Shown piece after piece: positions 8,338 to 15,227 of a stretch of 56,624 nucleotides of DNA (positions within the stretch are counted from its first letter, which is position 1; each line of letters opens with the position of its first letter). The notes below the pieces were generated by a model that did not search any database, had not been told where the DNA came from, and worked only from the letters and a program-made list of their open reading frames with translations. Position numbers and translations under genes: made by a program. Source of the stretch: a virus; IMG/VR virus record IMGVR_UViG_3300017986_003448, positions 1 to 56,624 of that record; one strand, written 5' to 3'.

Positions 8338-9427
8338 ATTCAGGTATAGTTTTTATATAATCTATGTTTCTTATTTTAGATATGTCATGTAGATGATCTA
8401 CTAGTACTGCATGGTAATCTTGTTTATAAGAAGAATTTGTAACAATAGTTTGTAATTCACTAATTTTTTTCCGTATATTAGGAAAATTTTTCTCTGATGT
8501 TTTCAACATATCAGTAACAAACTGCTTTGCCGAGTCTGGCATTGCGTCGATACTAAAATGCTTAGGATTAATGCAATTTAAAAAATCTATTTTTGTTTTT
8601 GGCCTGTCTTTTACAAACTTAGAAATAAAATGCAACCATTGGTCTGCTACTAAAATGTTATAAGGTTGTATGACAAAATTTAGATTTATATTAATCTCTT
8701 TCATTGTACAAAGTTGATCAACGTTATGTTTTACTGTATTCCAATTTGCTGGAAATCTTATGAGGTTGTACACCTCATCAACAGCATCAATACTTAATAT
8801 AACTGTTAAACTTTTAAACTTACTTTTGTATTTGTCAAAAAAGTTTTTTATTCTAGTTGCATTTGTAGTAATTATTAACTCAACTTTTGATGCATCATAT
8901 TTTTTTATAAATTTATCTAAGAATGCAATACAATACGGATCAATGGTTGGTTCTCCGCCAGCAAGTTTTAAAAATTTCAAATTACTAAAATCAATATCAA
9001 TGTTAATATCCAAATTATTACCAGCAGCTACTTGCCTAAAATATTTAGACATGTGTGTATTTTTTTTTACAAAACTTTGTATTTGAGAACTGTCTGCTTG
9101 TGAACACATGTTGCATTGTAAATTACAATAATTGCTTGTTCTTATATCTGCCCAAATTGGTTTATGCTTTTTGTAATCAATGGACGATTGATGCTCTTTG
9201 TCTAGTTGAGAAAACCAATTCCGTAAAGACATTTCACTTGTATAAGTTTCTTTATTCCAACAAACTCTGCACTCTTTTTGTTTTTTTCTGTTAACGTAAT
9301 TAGCAACCTTTTTATAATTATAATCATCTAGATTATAATCATCATCATAATTGCAACAAGGAGCAATTGTATTTTTGTCAGTTTTATAAAAAAGACCTAT
9401 ATAAGGTGCTGCACACTTATTTGTCAT
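8321..9427 (-). CDS. Twitch-type radical SAM protein, short form
   Basis: At 368 residues this is the shortest complete twitch-type copy in the window. It has C5 in a reduced CAAPY motif, CC at 24-25, ECRVCWNKE at 52-60, the radical SAM loop CNLQCNMC at 101-108 and AGGEPTIDP near 154. SIDAVDEVYNLIRFPANW follows. The usual W/F after the first motif proline is a Tyr, so the N-terminal domain has diverged. The start overlaps the end of the upstream radical SAM gene (9417) by 11 bases, so the two are translationally coupled. Its end overlaps the convergent gene at 7078-8337 by 17 bases. Confidence 0.86.
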   Translation of the reverse strand: MTNKCAAPYIGLFYKTDKNTIAPCCNYDDDYNLDDYNYKKVANYVNRKKQKECRVCWNKETYTSEMSLRNWFSQLDKEHQSSIDYKKHKPIWADIRTSNYCNLQCNMCSQADSSQIQSFVKKNTHMSKYFRQVAAGNNLDINIDIDFSNLKFLKLAGGEPTIDPYCIAFLDKFIKKYDASKVELIITTNATRIKNFFDKYKSKFKSLTVILSIDAVDEVYNLIRFPANWNTVKHNVDQLCTMKEININLNFVIQPYNILVADQWLHFISKFVKDRPKTKIDFLNCINPKHFSIDAMPDSAKQFVTDMLKTSEKNFPNIRKKISELQTIVTNSSYKQDYHAVLVDHLHDISKIRNIDYIKTIPEFKYLL

Positions 9428-10436
9428 GGAATTTTATTTCATTTTGGTACGCACCCTTTTTAGCACATGTTCTAATGCATCTACTTATATGAAGATTATG
9501 TTTAGGGTCCCAACTGTCTTGCAAAACTTTTTGATAGTATTCTGTACTTAGAATTTCATCTAGGGAATGAAACTGTAAATTGTTCCAATCCGTAGGAAAG
9601 GTTTTATATTTGTCTAATATTTGTTCTTTATTTTTGAATGCACTATCCCATAGAAAACAACACGGCCAAACAGTACTATTAGCTGCGATGAAAATTTCTT
9701 TTCCATGATAAAATTTGCAATCAATACTTGATAATATTTCTTTTGTTTGCTGTTCTGATTTATTTTCATTTGTAATAAATTTATCAAGCTCGGCTACTAC
9801 TGCTTTTTTGCTGTGCTCTTTTGCTCCACTAGTTGTTATTACTACATCGGTTTTATCGTTTTTCTTACCGATTTTTGATACCCAATCATGATAACTATTC
9901 CTCATACCAGTACGGGTTGCAAAATCAAATCCGTATTCTCTTGCTAATTTTTTAGCTTCATCAACTTCGTGTTCATTATGATCAAAAACAATGTATATCC
10001 ACGTTCCTTGGCCGCCTGCGTCACTATACGCTTTCATGTTCCGTTTGATTATATCAAAATTTGTATTAACTCTATATATATAATTACTATGCGTACCGTC
10101 TACACAAAAATTTACCTTAATATTTAACTTACCTAGTTCGTTCCACCACGAAGCACTGTTACGTCCTCCGTTAGTACTATATTGTATAAATGCACCTTTT
10201 TCTACTAGATATTGTGTTATTTCTAAACATTCAGGATTTACAATAGGATCTCCTAGAACTCCACAAAACTTGAATTTTATTCCTTTTGGGTCTGGGAACC
10301 AATTTTTAATTTGTTGTAGTGTTAAGTTCTGTGGTTTTAAAATATCTAAATTTTGAGTCCGAGCACATCCCGGACATGCTGCGTTACAGTCACTGGAAAT
10401 TTCTAATTCTACTCGTTGTATATTTTTTATTTGCAT
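9417..10436 (-). CDS. Radical SAM enzyme of the LGDP subgroup with C-terminal auxiliary-cluster domain
   Basis: The protein has 339 residues. CNAACPGC at 17-24 is the radical SAM loop, almost at the N-terminus with no twitch segment before it. The GGE position is replaced by GVLGDPIVNPE. The C-terminal half carries WPCCFLWDSAF and then CIRTCAKKG, resembling the C-terminal cysteines of SPASM/twitch proteins. CPGCAR, the LGDPIV motif and a DHNEHEVD-like stretch are shared with the gene at 13259-14338, so these two form a subgroup separate from the GGEP copies. GGAAG on the minus strand at 10443-10447 lies six bases before the ATG. First gene of a two-gene unit; the substrate is unknown. Confidence 0.85.
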   Translation of the reverse strand: MQIKNIQRVELEISSDCNAACPGCARTQNLDILKPQNLTLQQIKNWFPDPKGIKFKFCGVLGDPIVNPECLEITQYLVEKGAFIQYSTNGGRNSASWWNELGKLNIKVNFCVDGTHSNYIYRVNTNFDIIKRNMKAYSDAGGQGTWIYIVFDHNEHEVDEAKKLAREYGFDFATRTGMRNSYHDWVSKIGKKNDKTDVVITTSGAKEHSKKAVVAELDKFITNENKSEQQTKEILSSIDCKFYHGKEIFIAANSTVWPCCFLWDSAFKNKEQILDKYKTFPTDWNNLQFHSLDEILSTEYYQKVLQDSWDPKHNLHISRCIRTCAKKGAYQNEIKFHDK

Positions 10437-10448
10437 TAATCGCTTCCA

Positions 10449-10462
10449 ATAAATATATTTAT
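10449..10462. promoter_or_regulatory. Palindromic bidirectional late-type promoter
   Basis: Same 14-base palindrome as at 244-257 (ATAAATATATTTAT), again between divergent genes. On the plus strand it runs into the ATG at 10461, so that message may be leaderless. On the minus strand it leaves room for a GGAAG ribosome site before the ATG at 10436. Confidence 0.6.
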
Positions 10463-11786
10463 GAATAAAAATAGCGGCAAGAATTTAATGCATGCCAAAC
10501 TAACAAATGCTTACGGTGAAAGTTTTTGTGCAAGTCCATGGAATAGTTTACATGAAGGCCCAAACGGAATAGTTAACACATGTTGTAAGACAAGATGGCC
10601 AATTGGAAAAAATACAGAAAGTTCCTTTGAGCAAATGTATAACAGTGATCATGCTAAGAGTGTTAGAAAAGAATTTTTAGAAGGCAAAAAGCCAGAACAG
10701 TGTAAAGAATGCTGGGTACAAGAAGAAGCAGGAAATCATTCTATTAACAGAATTGCTGCTAACAAAATGAGTACTGAAGCAGTTATTGCCGACCTAGTAA
10801 AAAACACAGACTCAGACGGTACTTTACATAAACATAAACCGGAATGGTTAGATTTGCTTTGGTCAAATAAATGTAACTTTGCATGCATAGGTTGTGTTCC
10901 TGATCTAAGTTCAACTATTAACAAAAATTTCAAAAAAGAATTTGCTATACTCAACGGCAAAAATCCATCATCATATCACATTGATACTAAAGATTGGACA
11001 AATTCTAATAACAATAAAATAGATTACATATTGCGTCATAAAGATACTATAAGGCGTATTCATTTTAATGGCGGAGAGCCATTTTTGAACGAAGATATAT
11101 ACGAACTGCTTGAAGTATTATTAAAGAAAAAACTACACAAAAAAATAAACATTTGGACTCACACAAACGGTAGTGTTACTAAAAGTTACAAAGGAACAGA
11201 TATAATAGAAGACTATCTAGTACACTGGGGCGACAATGCAGATGTTGTTATGAGCAATGACGGTTTCGGAAAAATAGGAGAATATATAAGGTGGGGATAT
11301 ACTGATAAAAAATGGTTAGCGACCTATGAAAAGATCTCAAATACTAATATAAATTTAAAAATCCAAACTTGCTATAATATGTTTAATGCTTGTAATATTC
11401 ATGAATTAGGTGAATGGTTTATTCAAAACTGTAAAAATAAAACGGTATACGGTAAACTAACTGTGTGGACAAACGAAACTACCAATCCGAGTATGTTAAA
11501 CTATAATTCAGATGTCAAACAAACAGCAATTGATTCTTTAACAAAATCAATACAATCAAGAAATCATCCAGTAGGCTGGGAAGATAATTTACATAAATGG
11601 TTAGACTGGTTAACTGGAGACGGAAAAGCAGCACAGCATGAAAAAAGCTATAGTTTGAACAATTATAGAAATTTAAAAGCATGGTACAACGGCGTAAATG
11701 CACTAGACATTAAAAGAGGTACTGATCTTTGCCAAGATATTCCACTGTTAGCTCCGCTGTATAACTTAGGGAAAGCTATTAGTTAA
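10461..11786 (+). CDS. Twitch-type radical SAM protein
   Basis: The protein has 441 residues. Motifs are FCASPW at 22-27, CC at 41-42, QCKECWVQEE at 80-89, the radical SAM loop CNFACIGC at 138-145 and NGGEPFLNED near 204. The shared block after the GGEP strand is altered (SNDGFGKIGEYIRWG), so it is one of the more divergent copies. Two starts are possible: the ATG at 10461, inside the late-promoter palindrome, or the ATG at 10488, nine codons later, which would give a 27-base leader. Neither has a strong Shine-Dalgarno site. Its end overlaps the convergent oxygenase-like gene by eight bases. Confidence 0.86.
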   Translation: MNKNSGKNLMHAKLTNAYGESFCASPWNSLHEGPNGIVNTCCKTRWPIGKNTESSFEQMYNSDHAKSVRKEFLEGKKPEQCKECWVQEEAGNHSINRIAANKMSTEAVIADLVKNTDSDGTLHKHKPEWLDLLWSNKCNFACIGCVPDLSSTINKNFKKEFAILNGKNPSSYHIDTKDWTNSNNNKIDYILRHKDTIRRIHFNGGEPFLNEDIYELLEVLLKKKLHKKINIWTHTNGSVTKSYKGTDIIEDYLVHWGDNADVVMSNDGFGKIGEYIRWGYTDKKWLATYEKISNTNINLKIQTCYNMFNACNIHELGEWFIQNCKNKTVYGKLTVWTNETTNPSMLNYNSDVKQTAIDSLTKSIQSRNHPVGWEDNLHKWLDWLTGDGKAAQHEKSYSLNNYRNLKAWYNGVNALDIKRGTDLCQDIPLLAPLYNLGKAIS

Positions 11787-12336
11787 CTAAAACTGATTGA
11801 TTTCTCCATTGATCATTTACGTAGTTTACAATAATACTACTTCTATCATTACTTAACGGTTTTAGACTATGATATTCGGTTCCTGTGTTTTTAAAAAACC
11901 AACCAGAATTTTCTTTTGCTGCAACTTGACTATTGTTTAATATCGTACTGTCTTGCAATGATGTTAAATAAACTTGCAAAGTAAACAACTTTGCTTTATC
12001 ATCAACATGACTGTGTAGATAGCTTCCTTTAGCATCGTTACAAAGTTCAATTCTTGTCTTACATTTAATAAAGTTTTGATTACACACATTTCCAAAAAAT
12101 TCTTTACATTTAGCAGTATCGAATTCTTTACCTAACTCGTATAATAATTTAGACTGAATAGAATTACAAAATATTCTATTTTTGACGTCAGTTCGTTGGC
12201 CAGAAAAAGTATCAAATGGAAATTTTTGGTATTCATCTACTAGTGCGTCAAAGACTGATTTTTCCAGTAAATCATCAAATTTAAAAAATGTATAACTACT
12301 AGATATCTTTTTGTATATAAAATTGTAATTTATCAA
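11779..12336 (-). CDS. 2-oxoglutarate/Fe(II)-dependent oxygenase-like protein
   Basis: This 185-residue protein fits the small phage 2OG-Fe(II) oxygenases. HSHVDD places an HxD pair at H110 and D112, with a second His at H156 (EYHSLKP) and an Arg at R165 (NDRSSIIVNYV), the expected HxD...H plus 2OG-binding Arg order and spacing. FTLQVYLTSLQDST matches the beta strand after the HxD. The start is a TTG that overlaps the upstream TGA; a GAAG lies shortly before it. It is the last gene of the ten-gene operon and converges with the radical SAM gene at 10461. Members of this fold hydroxylate proteins, nucleic acids or small molecules; the substrate here is unknown. Confidence 0.6.
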   Translation of the reverse strand: MINYNFIYKKISSSYTFFKFDDLLEKSVFDALVDEYQKFPFDTFSGQRTDVKNRIFCNSIQSKLLYELGKEFDTAKCKEFFGNVCNQNFIKCKTRIELCNDAKGSYLHSHVDDKAKLFTLQVYLTSLQDSTILNNSQVAAKENSGWFFKNTGTEYHSLKPLSNDRSSIIVNYVNDQWRNQSVLVN

Positions 12337-13259
12337 AATTTTATCTTCTTACGTACTAGTGTATTATATAATTTACAATTAAATAATTCTTTATCACTAT
12401 TTGCAGTTAGATTAACAATACGTATTTTTTTTGTTTCGCATTCTTTAATTCTTATATCGGGATCTATATGAAAAAATAATTCCCAAAAATCAAAATTTTG
12501 ATACATAATATCTTTATCAAGAACTTCGATATAAACTTCATTCTTAGGAGACTTTGTTTTCATATCAGTTACAAAATTATTATTTACTAAAACTTTTTTG
12601 CTTACAGGATTTATAACTTCTAGCCCATATTCTAATAGATACTCTCTGTAATTACATGAACTAGGTCTGCTTTCACTTTTTCTAAACCAATCATCATATC
12701 CGTTATCATCCCTAAAACTAGACAAACCGTGCCAGCTTATTTCTAAGCGTTCTTTATTACGTATTTGCACACTAATATCATTACCAAAATTAGATATAAT
12801 TTCATCTTGATTTTTAATTTGTGTGTAACTAGTTTTTTTGATAGGTTTTGTACTTTTTGTTTGCTCAAGAATTGGCACTGTGTCTAAATTTAAATATCTA
12901 GCTATTAATAATCGTTTATTACCGGGGTGCACTGCTTCATAAAACTTTTGAATAGGCATAAAAATTCCGTTTTGATCAATGTCAGTTATAATAAAATTAC
13001 ATAAATCAATTGTTCCCTGTAGCCATAATTCAAGTTTATGATACATAGATAGCATTCTATAATCTAGGTTGCTATATAAGTTTCTAAGTCTTCGACTCGG
13101 CATATAGTCTGCAAACGCACTAGGAATATTATTTAATTTTTCTAATTTATATTCCGGATATATAAAAAAATTATAATTTTGAAAAATGTAATTCAAAGCA
13201 GCATTGTCTGGCCATCTAGGTTTTTCTGACAAATTATCTTGCAAAGTTTTTAATTTCAT
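12333..13259 (-). CDS. Protein with a possible ParB-like domain
   Basis: The protein has 308 residues and I do not recognise it as a whole. Residues 91-132 read ITDIDQNGIFMP, then VHPGNKRLLIARYLNLDTVPIL. This resembles the ParB/sulfiredoxin fold, in which a G-H-(R)-R loop binds nucleotide and is followed by a helix and a (V/I)P(V/I) strand; here the loop is HPGNKR. That fold occurs in CTP-binding ParB proteins, some nucleases and DndB-type modification proteins, and in kinases acting on serine. The rest (Tyr/Asn/Lys-rich N-terminus, C-terminal 150 residues) shows no motif. The ATG overlaps the stop of the radical SAM gene (TAATG). The context suggests a role in the same modification pathway. 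Confidence 0.6.
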   Translation of the reverse strand: MKLKTLQDNLSEKPRWPDNAALNYIFQNYNFFIYPEYKLEKLNNIPSAFADYMPSRRLRNLYSNLDYRMLSMYHKLELWLQGTIDLCNFIITDIDQNGIFMPIQKFYEAVHPGNKRLLIARYLNLDTVPILEQTKSTKPIKKTSYTQIKNQDEIISNFGNDISVQIRNKERLEISWHGLSSFRDDNGYDDWFRKSESRPSSCNYREYLLEYGLEVINPVSKKVLVNNNFVTDMKTKSPKNEVYIEVLDKDIMYQNFDFWELFFHIDPDIRIKECETKKIRIVNLTANSDKELFNCKLYNTLVRKKIKF

Positions 13260-14338
13260 TATTTAAATTGCTCCGAAAAAGGATCAAATTCCTTACCACA
13301 CTTCATAGCACAGACTTTCAACTTTCCAGCTTTGCAACTAGGTTTATTCCAACTTTCTTCTATGTTGTTAAATATACCTGTATCAAATACCGCCTTTAAT
13401 CCGTGTTTTTTTGCACTGATAGCATCTTTTCCACCAACACTTTTTATAAAATCCCATACTTGTTCAACTTTTGGATCTTTATGCCACCATTTATACATAC
13501 GACCTGCGGTCCAACAACACGGCATAGCAAGACCTTCTGCTGTAATAAACAAGCTGCCTTCGTCTTTTACCTTACAAAATATTTCAGCTTGATCATAATA
13601 TGCATCCATCGTACCGTGTTTTTGTTTGATATCGTCATATTGCTTAATAGCTGCATTTTGATACTGTGCGTTAGGTTTTTTTAATTCAGCAGTTTTATTT
13701 CCTTTACGATCCACTGCTTGGTGTGTTTCCTTTTTTTCGCTTTTTGCACTTATAAATCTACCAGTTTTCTTTGCAACAAATCTTTCAAAACCTATTTTTT
13801 CACTTAATAATTTGGCTTGTTCTACTTGATGTTGATTATGCTCAAATATTAAAAAATCCCATCGGCTACGGCCGCCTGCATTTGTAAATGCTCGCATACT
13901 GCGTTCTACGTTATCCCATACTACACCTTGACGATAGATATGATTAGTATCGGACATTCCATCTACACTAAAAATAACAGCGCCCATACGACCAAAAGTT
14001 TTTGCAAGTTCCTGCCACCATGCTTCGTCTCTTGCACCTGCATTTGTATTCATTGATAACCACATTTTAGAATTGTGTTTTCTAAAATATTGAAATATCT
14101 CAAGTGTATCCCGTGCAACAATAGGGTCGCCTAGGTTGCCACACATGTACATAGTGTTTAATTGTTGGATAAATTCTGGTTTAAAAATACGCTTGCAATC
14201 ATCAAGTGTTAATTCGCTAAGATCGATATGTGGATTTATTGCGCCACCGTTTTGGTTACGATCACACATTGGACAACTTGCCTGACAATTTTGTGTATTT
14301 TCTAAGTGTATGGTTCGTATATTTTCATACTTGTACAT
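13259..14338 (-). CDS. Radical SAM enzyme of the LGDP subgroup
   Basis: The protein has 359 residues from the ATG at 14338, which shares one base with the stop of the PP-loop gene (TAATG). An upstream start at 14383 would need a 46-base overlap and is less likely. CQASCPMC at 18-25 is the radical SAM loop, and CGNLGDPIVARD stands where GGEP is usual. FSVDGMSDTNHIYRQG and FEHNQHQVEQAK parallel the gene at 9417-10436. The C-terminal half has MPCCWTAGRMY and SCKAGKLKVCAMKC, probably for an auxiliary cluster. A Lys-rich insert lies near 195-235. Of the ten radical SAM proteins it is the only one inside the glycosyltransferase operon, directly after a PP-loop ATPase. Confidence 0.85.
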   Translation of the reverse strand: MYKYENIRTIHLENTQNCQASCPMCDRNQNGGAINPHIDLSELTLDDCKRIFKPEFIQQLNTMYMCGNLGDPIVARDTLEIFQYFRKHNSKMWLSMNTNAGARDEAWWQELAKTFGRMGAVIFSVDGMSDTNHIYRQGVVWDNVERSMRAFTNAGGRSRWDFLIFEHNQHQVEQAKLLSEKIGFERFVAKKTGRFISAKSEKKETHQAVDRKGNKTAELKKPNAQYQNAAIKQYDDIKQKHGTMDAYYDQAEIFCKVKDEGSLFITAEGLAMPCCWTAGRMYKWWHKDPKVEQVWDFIKSVGGKDAISAKKHGLKAVFDTGIFNNIEESWNKPSCKAGKLKVCAMKCGKEFDPFSEQFK

Positions 14339-15003
14339 TAGTAGTGACCAAATCCCCAGTGTTTCTCTCTGCATGACCAACAATCTTTACAAATTACTGA
14401 CCAATTTTCTGTAAAAACTTCACAACTACGAGTTTCAGGTAATAAGCTGTCTAACACACCTAAAGATTTATACAGCTCTTGTACACCGCGTTTATCAATA
14501 TTGATTAAAGGTCGAAATGATCTAACCCCATAACGTTGTGGTTTTTTATGATGTTTTTTCTTTTTACGACCTTTATCGTAAATATGTTTGCCGTCATATA
14601 GTTCGGGTGCTTTCTTTTTACTAGGATTTGCAGTCAAACCTACAAAATGTGCTTGTATTTTTTTTTGTTTATACAAATCCATTACTATATCGCTCATATC
14701 TCCAATGTAATTGTTCGCAGCGTCTGTTCTTATTGTGCCTATAAAATGCTCACCAAAATTAACACCTGTAAGTTCTGTAATTTTATTCATTACTCTTTTT
14801 GCATAAACTTCTTGAAATGGTTTATTTTCTGCTATACAACTTATAGGGTGAATAACAGTATCGGAACGTTCTTCTTTTACATACAATGCAAGCATATAAC
14901 AAACTATAGCACTATCAATACCGCCGCTAAGTTTAATACCTACTTTTTTAACAAATTTTGAAAATTCTATATTAATGATATCTTGTTTATTATAAAATTC
15001 CAT
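14338..15003 (-). CDS. QueC-like PP-loop ATPase
   Basis: The protein has 221 residues, about QueC length. GIKLSGGIDSAI (22-33) is the SGG.DS PP-loop. The C-terminus reads TRSCEVF, then CKDCWSCREKHWGF: a Cys followed by C..C..C, the layout of the QueC zinc site. FRPLINIDKRGVQELYKSLG matches the RPL..L.K..v..la...G stretch typical of the PP-loop/QueC/NAD synthetase class. A Lys- and His-rich insert (GRKKKKHHKKPQ, about 149-160) is not expected in QueC. GGAA lies six bases before the ATG. No folE, queD or queE partner is seen, so preQ0 synthesis is unproven. It is coupled to a radical SAM gene by a TAATG overlap. Confidence 0.77.
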   Translation of the reverse strand: MEFYNKQDIINIEFSKFVKKVGIKLSGGIDSAIVCYMLALYVKEERSDTVIHPISCIAENKPFQEVYAKRVMNKITELTGVNFGEHFIGTIRTDAANNYIGDMSDIVMDLYKQKKIQAHFVGLTANPSKKKAPELYDGKHIYDKGRKKKKHHKKPQRYGVRSFRPLINIDKRGVQELYKSLGVLDSLLPETRSCEVFTENWSVICKDCWSCREKHWGFGHY

Positions 15004-15005
15004 TT

Positions 15006-15227
15006 TTATTCCAAAATCAACTTAATGTCTTTTCCTGGCCCAATTTTACTAGGAAGGTCGCCATATGTATCCACATACCATTCAATAACTGCAATATACC
15101 AGTTATGACTATTGTGATGTGCTTTTTTATTAAACTTATGTATGTTATTATTAGTAGCTTGCATAGTGCTCAAAGCACGAGCACTTTCTTTTTGCAAATC
15201 TCTAACGCTTAGATTACTTATATCCAA
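15006..15227 (-). CDS. Small conserved-looking protein of unknown function
   Basis: The protein has 73 residues and starts with TTG at 15227, overlapping the upstream gene by 14 bases; it stops two bases before the PP-loop gene. It is polar and has no membrane segment or signal peptide. The centre is His/Asn-rich (HKFNKKAHHNSHNWY), followed by VIEWYVDTYGDLPSKIGPGK. I do not recognise it. Its place between the glycosyltransferase fusion and the PP-loop/radical SAM pair would fit a carrier, adaptor or modified peptide, but nothing in the sequence proves this. Confidence 0.6.
   Translation of the reverse strand: MDISNLSVRDLQKESARALSTMQATNNNIHKFNKKAHHNSHNWYIAVIEWYVDTYGDLPSKIGPGKDIKLILE

Noticed and set aside
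13259-14383. Longer start (14383) for the radical SAM gene at 13259
   Set aside because: It would overlap the PP-loop gene by 46 bases. The ATG at 14338 gives a TAATG junction like its neighbours and places the CxxxCxxC loop at the normal distance.
3379-15003. A deazaguanine (preQ0/queuosine-type) DNA modification pathway, because of the two QueC-like proteins
   Set aside because: No folE, queD, true queE or transglycosylase is in the window, the radical SAM genes are of the twitch/auxiliary-cluster type, and one PP-loop protein has atypical cysteine spacing.
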